Shown in pieces: positions 44,086 to 58,400 of a stretch of 60,000 bases of DNA. Under the pieces are notes generated by a model. That model saw only the letters and a list, made by a program, of their open reading frames with translations, ran no database searches and was not told where the DNA came from. This DNA is from Lineus longissimus (taxonomy: Eukaryota; Nemertea; Pilidiophora; Heteronemertea; Lineidae). The stretch's first letter is position 1. Every line of letters starts with the position of its first letter. The translations under genes and the position numbers were made by a program. The stretch covers positions 14,861,292 through 14,921,291 of the forward strand of contig NC_088312.1 in the NCBI RefSeq assembly GCF_910592395.1, written 5' to 3'.

Positions 44086-44546
44086 TATCTGCGCCACGAA
44101 GAGAATTAATTTGCATCTAAATGGCGTGAAGTAAGCACTAGTTCAGAGGATCGGCCCTTGTCAAAAGTGCTGGCTGTATGTGAACCCCAACCTTAAGCAG
44201 AATTGAGAACGATGTAAAGAACAGTCAGGACTTACTACTCACTTAATCTCATTGCCATAGACTGGATATTATCTTCGTAGTTAATAACCCTTAAATCTCG
44301 GGGTGGTTTTTTATCCACCCGATATAACATAAACATAGTAAAAGCGTAGAGTTATTGAAGGAAACTACCAATCGACTATTTCATACATCGAGACATCAAC
44401 CACTCGCTTGCTTACATTACAGAGAGTGGCCCGTAACTGGCCAATAGTGGTTACACATTGGTACCTAGTGGGAGCTCATAATGGTCTTAGGCTATTACAA
44501 TCAGAGTTTATTCAAGTTGACAAATTTAATAAAGTCATGGACATTT
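44086..44546. other. No gene seen
   Basis: Anonymous sequence. Confidence 0.55.
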
Positions 44547-45252
44547 TAGTCCGTTGGCTTATGTAATTTATATGGGTCTTGCGGGTACAGTAGTAGGAAA
44601 TTTCTGGAGTTGTTAGAAATGACCTTAGAAGTTAAAAACTGCATGTTGCCGAAATGTTTGTTTTTCAAAATTGTCGCCAAAAATGACACTTTTTCGCCTA
44701 TATCTCGAATTCTACTGCAGTTAGTCACATAATTCCAACGCCTACCCCCAGGTTTTTGGGTTTGCCGAATCGAATGAATTCATCGAAATCGAGGCCAGGT
44801 GGCCGCTATATTGGATTTCAAGGTGGTAGCCCCCCAAAAGTTTTCACTTATATCTCAAGTATTATGATAGATAAATCCTGTACCCAGCTTTCTTAATCCA
44901 TCCAATCAAATGCCACCATCAAAATTTTGGCGGCAATCTTGAATTTCAAAATGGTCGCCAAAAGTGACACGTTTTTGCCTTGATCTCGAAATCTACAGCA
45001 GATAGGAATCTAATTATAACGCCTACCCCTAGGTTTTTGGGTCTATCTCGAAAAATACGCTTCAAACTATATCTCGAGTATTGTAATAGATAAATGCTCG
45101 ATTTCAACGCCTATAACAAACTTTTTGAACCCAATCAATCAAATGGCGATTTTTAACTTCTAAGGTCATTTCTGACAACTCCTCAAATGTTCAACTACTG
45201 TACCCGAAAGACGCATATAAAGCCATTTTTGCATACACAAGCCGATGGACTA
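44547..45252. mobile_element. Inverted-repeat element with about 100-bp arms
   Basis: TAGTCCGTTGGCTTATGT at 44547 through GTTGTTAGAAATGACCTTAG is mirrored at about 45150-45252. The interior repeats a unit of about 300 bp (GTCGCCAAAARTGACAC, TATCTCGAA, AACGCCTACCCC.AGGTTTTTG). No coding capacity. Confidence 0.78.
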
Positions 45253-46230
45253 TTTTTGCACTTTTTACACAGACTGTGCTCTTGACGATTTCGGAGACAA
45301 AAAGTATACCACTTGAAACGCTAATGGCGTTATCATTCTCTAATTTTCAATTAACATTATTGCGAGTACACATCAACAAAAGTGAAATCGATTTCCTAAC
45401 AGTGAGGCTCCTTTTGGCTTTGACGGGTCCTTGACATGTATACTTGACTCCCTATGTTATGCAACCTCGAACACCGAATTTCAATCCGATCTGATTCTTG
45501 ACTTGGCCACGAGGGGTCCAGACGTTAAAACATATAAAGTGTGATATCTCTCTCATGAGTGACTCGTTTTTGATAAAATATTTATGGTAGGTTTTCCTTG
45601 CAAGGATACATCACATATAATAAGGGTTTTTGATTTGACTTAATTTTCAAGGTCACATAGGTCAAATGGCGTAAATTGGTCATTTGAGTGTAACTATGGC
45701 ACGTTTCTTAACCGCTGAAGCTATAAACTTTAAATTTGGTGCAATAGGAATTCAGTGAAATCTTTCCCATACGCTGAATGTGATGTTTAAGTAGTTTGAA
45801 TCGCCTCAAGCCTGTGCTCAAGTTACATGTATTTCAAGCAATTCAAGCTACATCCAAATATACTCTAAAACCTCCAATACAAGGAACGAAGCATTCGCCC
45901 CAATCATAACAATGGTTTTGAATTGGGATGGGCCAATAAGTCAGGCATTATTCTTTTATAGATGGCATTGGCCACTGGAGTCGCATGTGTTATGATCACA
46001 CTCTTATCTTGGCCGACATTGACAGTGAAACGAAATCAACATCACTTGTTATAGTAGGCCCATTTCTTCTAATAAAAGAGACCCATTGTGTCGTTTCTTT
46101 AGAATAGATATTGTGGTTTTCCCCTCCTCCTTTTTTTCCCTCCTCCATTGTATTAAAGGGGGGCGGAGCCTCATTCCCTGTATTCGAGGTTTTAGAGTAT
46201 ATAACTGCACAGCTGTCTTCATTAGCCATG
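45253..46230. other. Downstream of transporter stop; no gene seen
   Basis: The part just below 46231 should hold the 3' UTR of the minus-strand transporter. I see no clear polyadenylation signal on that strand near the stop. Confidence 0.5.
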
Positions 46231-46415
46231 TTAGGCGAAATTTCCTTCTTCCGTATCTGCACTGTAAGGACATTTCGGCTCCTCCAATCTGCATTTGTGT
46301 TCAATTAGGTACTGCCTTGCCAGGATGGTGAAGGCCAGAGTGACCAGTATCATCAAGACGGAATGCCCGAAGTAGACATCCTCCATTTGGATATCGTTCA
46401 GGTCTTTGAGATCAA
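46231..46415 (-). CDS. SLC15-like gene, last coding exon
   Basis: The acceptor TTCTTTCAG precedes it. It encodes DLKDLNDIQMEDVYFGHSVL, a final membrane span (LMILVTLAFTIL) and a hydrophilic tail ending EEGNFA and TAA. It joins in phase with the exon at 49267. Confidence 0.88.
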
Positions 46416-49400
46416 CTGAAAGAACACAAAAGAAAAGATGTAGGCTATTGGACCCCAATATAAAAAATCTGCATTTTAAGATACGGTGCAGTAACCAATA
46501 AAAAAATGGAAGGGATTATTTGGCAAGCCCGGCTTACCAAACAGCGACTTTTGTTGCCCAAGATGGAGAGCCGAACTCATATTATCCTTTCAGGAGCCCA
46601 TTATCATCCCTGGCAACGCAGTCAACAAGGACCTTAGAAATGTAACCAATGCATTTATTACGCTTATCGGTTTATCACATCTTAAATTTCCGTTGTATCC
46701 CATACGTGAATACACCTCTTCATTGATTATTGACAAACCACGAGTTAAGTAAAAGAAAGTGAATCGAGAGCGAGAACCTCGCCATTATTAATAATGCGCC
46801 AAGTCCAATATGATGTCACTGCTCTCTGATTGGCTAATGCATGTGTTGTAAAGTTTTTGGCTCGCCAAGCAGGGAAGAATTTTTTACCTGTTTAGCAAGC
46901 CTGGGTTGATTTTCAGTATTGTAGTGATGCTATAGTTCGACTAGCGGCTTGGCAAATATCCCTTGCCCAAACAAATATTACCATCTCGCGGATCCCATGT
47001 AAAAAGGACTTTAGAAAATTTCTGAATCTTAGTTCACTAATTTCTCCTCAGAAATTCTGATTCTTACAATTTTACAACTGGAGGTACCGCGTTTGGCAAT
47101 GTTTTGTGGCAAATGGAAGAGTTATGGAATGTATTATAGCAAAGAAGCAAGCTGAGGACACCCGAATTATGTTGTTGGAATTTACCCGATTTATTTACGG
47201 AAGAAAAGTGTGTACGGATGAGATACTTTGAATTAATGTTATAGATATATGTATCAGTGAGGTAAATATTGAAACGATTGGCTATCACTCGCTCGGGCCT
47301 GAATGAAAGACGCCACAAAGTAGCTATAACTCCAATCATATTTTCTGGTCATAAGAGGTCCGTCGCGTGCAGTGTCCAGTGCTAAATCGTCGGAGAGAAT
47401 CAGATTGCTGAGTTGGGGGTCTTTGTTCAATTGTTGTTGTTACGTAGGTGTACTGTGCATACCAACGAGCACAAAGGCAACGCTAAGCGTACGCATATCC
47501 CAGCGAACAAAAACGAATGCGGTGTACGCGACACCCCTTTGACTGCTGATACACCATCCCTAAAATGTTGGCCCAAAATCTGCCTTACTTGCAATGTCAC
47601 AAGAAGGGTCAAAGGTCGTCCGCCAGTCGGCCGTCTTGAATGCTAGATACGCTCATTATCGAACTTGGCCATGATATTAACCCCATACACATGCATGCAA
47701 AATATGAAAAATCTACGTTAACCCGTTCAGAATGTAGAAAGATCACAAGGCATTTCTGAGATTTAAAACTCAATATTGGCCTCTAGTCGGCCATCTTTAA
47801 TGCGAGGTTCACCATTATCGAACCTGGCCTTGATGGTCACCCAATACACATGCACGACGAATATGAAATGTCCAGGTTAATTCGTTCAGAATATAGGGAG
47901 GACACATACATGTACGGACGGATGGTCAGACGGATATAATGTGAAAGGTAGCTAGGATGATGAAAACGGTAACATGACCATGCAAGGAGGGACACAGACG
48001 TATGAGTAGCGCCCATACCAACGTTGTTTTAAAAAAAATCGACATTGTATATAGCGCCATACAAAAAGGCTCAACTTCAACTTGATATTATTATTTAGGG
48101 TCTATATAAATATGTACGCAAAGTTTGCTGAAAAAAGCGTCAGATACGTTACGTGTAAGGAATCGAGGCAAATTTTCACATACATTTTGTTTTAATAATT
48201 GTACATCTGTAGCGGCCTACTTTTTGTTCATTACATTACGTCTTAATAAAAGTCTGATCACACATAACACGTAGCCGGAAGGCTGATTGAAACAAAATTT
48301 AGCTGCGTAATCGATGCAATATATAACTTCAGATTTCGATGATTATGGCTAATTCCGGATATATCTAACTTTTCATAATTTCGTGGTGCACTTTTTTCTT
48401 TACTTCACGAATCTTTAGGTACATGTAGTCGAAGTAAAAAAAAAAAGAAGTGGTATACGGCGGTGTTGGGAAGCTGGTGGACCACTCGCAATTAATACAA
48501 GTTAATTTGATTTGCACCTTGTCAAGAAAGCTTCGAAAATTGATTGTTTCATTCCCTAAAATGAGATATATTAGGTGTGTCTCTTCCTCGATGATCTAGT
48601 GTAATACCCGAAGTTGTTACTTTGGTCACCAGCCTAATGCTACAAATGCCTTGAAATTACTTTTTGGACATTTAAACGCCCGCTTTCAGATTCACAATGA
48701 CTCAGCAACATGCCGAATCCGCTTTGTAACAGTATTCTGGCTATTAGAAATCCTGATTCATTCTCTTATGTATCCAACAGGACATCAGCCTGTTTTTGGC
48801 GGGATGTAAACGGCAGTTGGGGTAAATACAGACCGGATTCCAGTTCCGACATGATCAACATGCTCAAAGCAACATTGGTGTCTGAGTTAAAGGAGGAATA
48901 TTGCGTGATAATGCCATTGTTCCGTCATTGGTTGTTCCCACATTTCACTGCAATTTCTGATCAACACAATAGACAGCTTTGAAAAGGAGATCACGACTTT
49001 TCAATCGGGGAACCAGATAAAACGTGTAAATACGTCTTCAGCGTTCCTTAACAAGAAAGGGAAATGCTCGGAATCGGAAACACTCAATAACGTTACACCG
49101 GTTGAAGCATGTAAACAGACATGACAAAGTAGTACTTGATCCGGAATGCATCATAGGTGCATATATCTGATGTACCGCCGCTTACACAGCACGCAACTTG
49201 CCAATATTACCAGCCTGGCAGTATCTCGCACTCTTTGATTTTGATTAGTTCTGGTATATAACTTACTTAACGAGCCTGATTCCGCTACATAACAGAAATA
49301 TGCAATAAAACACCCAAGACCGTAAGTCGATATGAACATGCCAATCGTGAACCCTTGCAGTCCAGGTAAACTTTCGGTACTGGCGAACTCATAGGCTGGA

Positions 49401-52400
49401 AATTAAAAAAAACAACGGTATTGGGACATTATTATCAAGCTTTCGGCTGTTCAGTTTATACCCAGTCATCTTCCAAACAACAACATTAAGTTTCCATCAT
49501 GCACGCGAAGAAAATGGAAAAAGTAACATCAGACGGAATTATCAGGTTTTTCCGATTACAATTCTGACTGGCCCTGATATCAGTCCGATGGCGTCATAAA
49601 TGAAATCTAGGTCTAAAAAGCAACCAAGTTCGGTGGAGTCAAGTAATTTGAATCTGTGGCTATTTGATTAGAAAGACATATTCCGTGCATTCCCTCACAG
49701 AAGCATTTATTTGAATCTCTGAGGTAAGGGGGAAAATATTCAAAATTCATATTTTCAACCCACAACACAGGTGGGATATATACTTTTCGGATATCAGGAA
49801 GGCATTAGACATGTCGTATGTTTTATCCTTTTTGTATTTACTTTGTATCTTCACTATGAGATTCTTTTGCTCATTTGAATACATCCCGAATACGAACGTA
49901 GAGAGTGGCTCGCAAGGGATTTGAACCTCCGACATTTATCCGAATTCCTTCACTTTAACCACCAAGCCCTGCAGAAAGACTACTCGAAACTTATCAATTC
50001 CAATGATGACATTGGGTGATTTCAAAGTTGGTTTTGGTTTTAGTGTTGGGTGTTAGTGTCAGTTTTATTCTTAATTTCTACCCCTAAAAACCTATGTCTG
50101 GATAAAACCAATTCGAGGTTTTAGTTTAACACCAATGGCAATACCTGGTTTTATCTAAACACCTAAAACCTGGGCTGAAACTAAGAAGAGGTTTTATTCT
50201 GCAGGTAAAACTAAAACCAAGATGGACAGAGATAAAACCTTGGAAAAACCAAACATGCATGTTAGTGTCGTTGTTACTGTTGTTTCCCTATTGTAACCAC
50301 TTCTGATCTATATAAATTTGGTCGTCTTCTTTCACATCCATCATTATTCCCATCAGCGTTCAAAATACCGGCAACTACTTCTTGAAATGGTACGAACAAC
50401 ATGATTTTTTCCCTTCTTAACACCAACACCAACTTTGAAATCCACTCGGTGTTAATGCCTAAGGTGTTAGTTTTATTGGTAATACAAAATGCACTACAAA
50501 TCTTCCAAATATAACACCGAGCTGGGATTAAGATCAGACCTTGGTGTTCCAATTGGTTTCAGTGTGAAACTGAAACCTAATTTGAAATAGGATAATGCTA
50601 AAACTGAGTGTCAAAACTAATACCAGAACTGATTTCATTTCTGGTGTTGTGGAGAGTGTTAGTTTTTGACACTAAAACCATCCCTTAGTTTTAAGCTAAA
50701 ACCGGACATAATGCTAAAACCAACAAACACCGACTTTGAAGTAGGATGAAACTAAAACCCACTTCATTTTAATGCTGGTTTAATCAAAGGTTCTAGTGTT
50801 CCATTTAGTTTTAAAACTAAATCTAAAAACTGACTTTGAAATCACCCATTGACTTACCAGATATTTCGGCGACTTCTCCTATCCCCATTATAACATATTG
50901 TGGTACCTGGCAAAAGACAGATAACGTGTATTTCTTGCGCATAGTCTCGAGAATCCCAGCACAAAGAGCAACAATAGCAGCGCAAATGAGACCAATTCCT
51001 GAAATAGAACAAGAAAATAAACTGGGAAATGGAGTTACATCAGTTGATAGATATGTATTGTACTTTGTTGACGCAATAAAACGTTGATTTTATTTGAAAA
51101 TTTTAAAGAAATGAATATCATTATTGGTTCAAAAATGTTCAACTGACGAACAGGGAGTTGCGTATTAGGCATTCATTTTTGGATTGACAATTATCTAAAA
51201 AGGTTATGTGTTATTTGTTCACATACCCATTCGAACCAAAAGGTCACGTCTGTGTTTCGTTATAGAAATATCCTCTGCGATTTGTCGCCTGAGCTGTTCA
51301 TTGAGCGCATCTGCATTAAATCCACCTGAAATGCTACTGAAGTTTCTTGTTCTTGATCCAAAATACTTGCTAATGCTGGCTCGGCGCATGACCGAGGAAG
51401 GCTTTTTATTTCCGGTTCCGTCATCTTTTGCCCATTGTGCAATCACGTCGTCTATTTCCGCCTCCGGGACGTCATCAGCCGACTGTTGCTTGCTTGCGAG
51501 GCATTCCAATAGTGGCACCGAGAAAACTACGACCAGGCATGAAAAAGCGTTCATGAAGGGCAAGGGTAGGTGAACGGTAATGCCAATTGGTTGTGACAGC
51601 TCTATGAACTGTAGCATAAATATTGAAATTTTCTGAAAAAAGAAGTAACATATCAAAACATGTTATACAGTCACATTCATAACAAGGAAAGTCCTTTCAG
51701 TCTTAGTTTTACATTGATACTTGATACCCCCAACCCCCAAGAACTGTCTTGTAGTCAGGCGTCTGACGTCCAACGTCAAACCACTTTTTTTCGGCGGTTC
51801 ATTATTGACAAAAGCCTTACAAAATCTCTAACGTACAGTCCTTCCAGAAAGTAAATGTCATCCGATTTTTTAATACCACAGAGATAGAATAAGATAATTG
51901 AATGCGGTTTTCAGCAGAGAATGGTATATCTAGTTGGGCATGTATCTGTTGTATTTGGGCCCAGCTAATCCTGTCTCTTCATTATGTAACAGGCAATTTT
52001 AAAAATGTCCGAAAAGTAACTTTTTCATTTTCGTTCTTTTTCACAATGGATGGGTGAACTATGATGCAACAAAGGTTTTTTGTTTTCATTACTAGAAAAT
52101 TCCTGCTAAATTCTTTCATTTTGAAGATTAATTTTAGCTCACTACAGGTGATTGTTTTTTCAGACAGCTGGTGACCTTTGAGAGCACCCCTCATAGTCAG
52201 CAATACAATGAGAAAGGTAGGATGATGAAAACGGTAACATGACCATGCAAGGAGGGACACAGACGTATGAGTAGCGCTCATTCCAAAGGTGTTTGTAAGG
52301 AAAAATCGATATTAAATATTGCGCCATACAAAAAGAGCTCAACTTCAACTTGATATTGTTTAGGGTCTATATAAATATGTACTGCAAAGTTTGCTGAAAA

Positions 52401-55400
52401 AAGCGTCAGATATGTTACGTGTAGGGAATCGAGGCAAATTTTACATTTACTTTCTGGAAGGACTGTACATGTAAACATGTAAGAAAGCATGTGTAACAAC
52501 TGACCGCTAGCAGGATTCTGAAGGCGTGTATAGTGATAGGTAAATTCGAATAGTCTGCATTTATTATGCAGATGAACGAACAGGCCTTTGTCTAAACATG
52601 CGCCGAAGTTTATTTTCATTTGCACCGTATAGTAATCAAGGCCAGACAGTGGTTACCTACCTGATAAGCAACAGCCTCATATATGGCGTACAAGGAAATC
52701 AATGCGGCCATGATAAGGGTAAGCCGGAAAATTGCCCGTTTGTAAATATTCATTTGGTCCCTGTACTCCTTGTGTACACTGTTGTATGCCGCAAGTTCGT
52801 TCATCCTGCGGTCATGTCGAGTGAAACAGAAGATATAATACATGTGGTTTCCCCCTGCAATTGAAGTATAATTTATGTCTTAAATACTCCATGGATCGAG
52901 GAAGGGGAAATCATCTTGCCGAGGGAACTCGCTATGGTCACCCTCAACAGTTTTTCCGAAAGTGCGTCATTGACTTAAGGATGTTCTCTGAATTGCCAAT
53001 GACACCCATTTCAAAACGGGTTTTGAAAGCGCTTTTCAAAGAATGACCAATTGGTTCTGTTACACCACCGAAAAGGCAGTGATCTCCTCTTTCTGCAGGA
53101 ACTCACCTCATTTATTAAAGGAATACAAGTCAGAAATTAGCGCAGTATTCGCTCCAAGCACTTGAGGCCACCCAAAACTGAAAATTTCAAACCAGACCCC
53201 CAAATCACTAACGCGATTTTTAAAGGTTTTCTTATAGATAAATAAAAAAACCCGGTTTTCACGTGAAGCACCATTGCTAATGCTCCAGAAACATGCGATG
53301 AAAAATGTAGTTTTGTCGGCTCAGTTTCGAAATATTTTGATTTTTGTCCAAAACAAAAAAAAAACGCCAAAAATTGGACTGTGCAACAGCTGATCACCGG
53401 GCCCACACACACACAAATCCAGTGAACGCCAGCATCATCACCATCATAAACATCACCAAGGGTATTTTTATGACAAATATACAGAGTCCCCTAATAGAGG
53501 CCCGAATTCAGAGTTGAAGTTCAAACAGGTCAGATTTCATTTTTGCGGCATGATAAAACTCTTATTCCGAGTTTTAAAATGGAGATTAAGATGTTTTTGT
53601 TCCAATTTCAAAGCCTATTTCGGTTTTACGATAAGCGGTGATTCAGTGCATGGAGAAACCTGACGCAAGGTCCGACTTTTTCAATCCTTTTTCATTCACT
53701 CTGTATGGTTCCAGTTCAGTTTTCAAGCTTCATGTTTTCAAGTTCATGTTATAGTGGCCCATAATGTAATCATTATGAATTGGCAGGGTACACATTCCTC
53801 TTCTCCGGAGTAGGAAGGTATCGGGTTAAAGTTAGATGCAAAGAAACGGACCTTGTCCGTAGTTCGAGTTGGGAAGTCCAGGTAGACATATGGGACCGAT
53901 GGGGGTGAGATTTACAAGCGCTGTTTTTAAAAACACTACAGCGACAACTTCAGAGTAACATGCAAGTGCGTCCAACGAGTTCGGAACCTACATGACTGAA
54001 GAAAACTTCGTACTATGGTTTAAAAGTACATGGTTTCGACCAAACCGGTCAATCAAACCGGTCAACAGGGGCTGGCGCCTCTACAAAATACAAATTGCAC
54101 ATGTAAACGTGAGGTACGTGGCACAGAAAATATTGGAGCGAAGACTTACCAGACGGTTTTATCATCTTGTACCTAGCCTTCCCAATCATGAAAATAAAAA
54201 TGCCTGCTCCCACAAATACAACTTGGATAACATTCGCTACAATCGCCAAAATGTCCTTGTGATATGTTCCAGCTGTAGGTTCAACTGTTGAGGTGTTATG
54301 CGATGTCTTGGGTGGTACTGGTACGTAATTCAGCAGAAACATGGAAATAGGGCAGAAAGCTAACAGCCTTCCGAGGTTGATAGCAAACATGTACCTGCAG
54401 CGAGACATTGGAAGAGGTTAATGCTTAAGTTCTTGCAGAGGCAATTCGATCAAAACGTCAACAACTATAAATTTGAAAAAGTGAGGCATATCAAAATGAA
54501 ACAAGCTCTTATAATACTCCAACATACATGTATATTGCAAGTGATACAATTCGAAAATCCTAAGCCTCAATCTGAATGAATCCCCTCCTAGCCCCCCCCC
54601 CCCCCCTCTCCACCCGCATCCTCATCCACAAATTATATAATCCACTATACTGTCGACTCACCGATCTAACACCGTTTGAGAATATGCAACCCAAGCCCCC
54701 ATAGATACAATGCCTCTTGTAGTTCGATGCCATACAACATTGTTCAATCGAGATGGCCAATAGGGGGAAACACCAAGTTGTCTAACATTTCTGATGGTCA
54801 TGACATCATGTCCTGCCCTTGGCGTTTTTTGTGTCGATTTCACAGCAAGGGTTCAGAATGACAGGCCGATACTTGAGAGGTCACACGATCTTTTTAATCA
54901 ACTTATTAGTATTCGTGTCTTCATCAGGTATGAGGCAATAACATTATAAGTACAGGCTTACATCATCGGATTAAAACAGTATACAACCAACACAAATATG
55001 GCCAATGGTAAAAGTACAATGAGTAGCAATTAAGTAATTGGTACAGATTAGGAAAACACCAATCCAGTTAAGACAACAGAGAAGGCCAAATAGGCCGAAT
55101 CCAGTGTGGGAGGCAGTTAAATGGAGTACATCTTGGGTGAAACGTACATTTTAGAAACCCACGGACAGATATACATACCTATACATCCGGACAGTTTCCA
55201 TCCTCCCCACATGAAAAATACTATAATATACAGCAAAGCCCTGCGATACAACTGACTGAACTCAGAAAAAGACACTCTCAATCGCCAACTCCAGGACCTA
55301 TCCCACGCATTCATTCGGTAACCACAGCACATGCACATGCCCAAGCAAACACCCAGGAAGAACGCAGACCCCGCTGCACCAATCGTCCACCGGCGGCTCG

Positions 55401-58400
55401 TTGCTCTCAACAAACAATGCCTCCCTGACTCTTCTTTCGAAATCGGTGCCAGCAGCCGCCAAGACGGAAAAGCCGTCCAGGTCCGAACTTCCCCGGCACG
55501 CTGGGTAAACCTCCAAGTAACCGGAGACGGCCGATCGACCGTTGGGAGGACGAATGGCGCAACAGGGGTCTGCGTTCTTCCTGGGTGTTTGCTGGGGCAT
55601 GTGCATGTGTAATTATTCTATTCTTCTGCTTTCACACATCTGGCCGCACGGTCCTATTATTATGTAGGCCGGGTCTATTTGGCAAGCCGCTCGCCGAATA
55701 GGCATCTTTTTTTGTCCTGTTTGGAGAGCCGCTTGCCAAACAGCACTAAAAAGCCACCCTGTTCGGCCAGCCAGGCTTGCCAAACAGAGCAAAATTTCTT
55801 TCCTGTTTGGCAAGCCGATGAATAAACCACGCCTACTCATGAATATGCATAATGGCGTATTGATCTGAAAATGGTCTGTTACTGCGGTTTTTCCTTTAGA
55901 GTAACCAAATTCCTCTGAAGCGAAATGACGGCAATGGCACTCGATTGCGGAGTGCGTACGTTCGATCATTGAAGTTTTGTGCATAATCTGAAAACCCTTT
56001 TGTGCATAATCTGAAAATACTGACAGATGCACACGGTCTCAGATAACCGAATGGCCCCGGTGTCAGCAACCTCGTCCCCAGGGATTCTCGTGTCATTTTA
56101 CATTGGGATTTCTGCTCATGTGTTACACTGGGTACGAGGTTACAGTGTAATTTCGAGTAAGTTACACCACAGCACGCATCTCCTGTCTCATATTATGCAC
56201 TGCTGCAGTCATCGGTTCATTCTTTTTGAAGACAGGCTTATGTCAACTTCAATCATGAAGTTTAAAGTTGGCACACATTTCATTATGAGGAAGCCTGCAC
56301 ACTTTATGATGCATTCATTGACACTGGACTTGAAAGTGGGCTTCATCTTCAAAAGAGCCATACGAAGCCCCCACGCGCAACTTTTCTACTGATGAAATCG
56401 GCAAAGGTGGCGAGGGCTCCGCCATTTTTTCCCTTCTCCCTTTCCAGCCTCACTTACTTGAGCCTCTCCAGCGCATTACTAACTTATGAATATTAATGAG
56501 CCCTTGGGCATTTATAAATATTAATGAGTTCGGCTCTCAATTCAGGACAAAATAAAGTCGCTGTTTGGTAAGCCGAGCTTGCCAAATAGTCACTTCCTAT
56601 TATGTATTTTTGTAGGCTGCATGGCGGCGAAGGTGTCTGTATTGTACACTTTGTATTTCATTCTGACCTGAAGAGGGATGGAGACGTTTGTCATGTGTTA
56701 TTAAAAAACTGTGAAAATGAGAACTCTGGTTCTATTAATGTGTTCGTACCTGTGATACTATATTAAGTGCAACTCCTTGCCCAAACTTTACAACCTTAGT
56801 TATAATCATCTGATTATCAGCCGTCAAATTGAAAAGGCCAAAGCGATACCCCGCAAGGAATTACTCGAAGACAAAACGGCTGAACCAGATACAGACAGAT
56901 TCCCTCTAGTCCTAACATACCATCCTGGACTAGGGCCTATCAGAAATGCAATTGAATGAGGCCAACAAATTGAGAAAATTACTTCCAAAACCACCTGTGA
57001 TTACCTACCACCAACCAGCTAATCTAAAACGTACACTAGTTCACAGTCAGCTCTCGCCATGCCCAACTGATGGCACATTTCCATGGCAAACCTCGCTGCA
57101 AACTTTGCCCACTATCAGTAGTGATACAAACACCAGTACTGAATTCAACGGACACATTCTCAATCCAAGGACATGTCACATGTGAAAAAAAAACCTGTGT
57201 ATACATGATCCGTTGTGTTATCTGCAACATTTTGTAAATCGGAGAAACGTGCCAGAAAATCCGGTCACGCTTGAATGGAAACCGGCAAAAAATAAACCAG
57301 CAAAATTTCTTTGTGCCAGTTGGTGAACACTTGAACCAACCTGGCCATTCCTGCAATGACATGTGTGTTTTGGTACTACTAAACTGAGCGGGAGGGGGAA
57401 GCCCACTTGGTGCAAAACAGTTAGAACAGTTCTCGACAGTGTGAATAAATTGGACTTGTATAATGATTTAGGTCGCAGTGTGTTAACGAAACCGATGACA
57501 AAAACTGTGCTCCGGGAATTTAAAGCGGCACTATTATCAAATCATGCCGAAAATTGGAAAGTCTCCGTCTACAATATGCCTAAATTACGGACTTATAAGA
57601 ATCTACGGACTTCGTCACTGCCGAATATGTACGTGCGCGTCTCTCAATGAGGGACAGGTCGACTATCGCGAAACTACGAAATGGAACATTCCGCATTAAT
57701 ATTGAGTGCGGCAGGTATCTTGGGCTGCGAGATCGGCGAATCTGCTCGAACGCGAACTGTAACTCCATTGAAAACGAGGAGCATTTTCTATGCCAATGTG
57801 CCGCCTATGAGGTTGCACGTGAACTGTTGAAAAATAACATTACAATTAAACTGGGCCTTGGGGATAACATGTCCTTGGGTACACTGCTTATAAATGGTGG
57901 AGTGGCGGGACGGGTCTCGGCGTACTACCGTAGTGCTCTAGCAATCCGAAATGCTACCGGATAGATTTGGCACTGGGGTGGTGGCTGCGGCCTTCCCTCT
58001 GCTCTGTCGAAGGGTTCGTTAGCCATATTGATTAAAAGGTCTGTCGGCCCGGCTTCGGGGTGGCAGTGTGCATGTCGCATGGCAGCAGGTATGCGCTGTC
58101 ATGTTGAGGTTGGTCTGGCACGGACAGTGTGGTAGTGTCTTGTCAGCCTATCAAGGCTGGCTGTACACATGTATACAGATGACACTTAAATAATAAATAA
58201 ATACATAAAATAATAAATAATACTGCAAGGACATCTCTCGAACATTAGGCAAATGAGAATTTGCGAACAAAAAATCACTGCTAAATTTAAATGTAAAGAC
58301 AGTGGTCTCAACAGGGATTAAATCATGAAGCTTATTAAGCGTCATGGCCAACTACTGATATGATTCCATAACATCTTGACTCTGATATCTTTTTGCATAA

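Noticed and set aside
49905-49975. Functional tRNA gene
   Set aside because: A and B boxes are visible but the acceptor and anticodon stems do not pair well.
54658-54843. Frame with a GTGAGT donor-like end that looked like a transporter exon
   Set aside because: The exons at 59110 and 54394 join directly across a split Trp codon, leaving no room for it, and its sequence does not fit the family.
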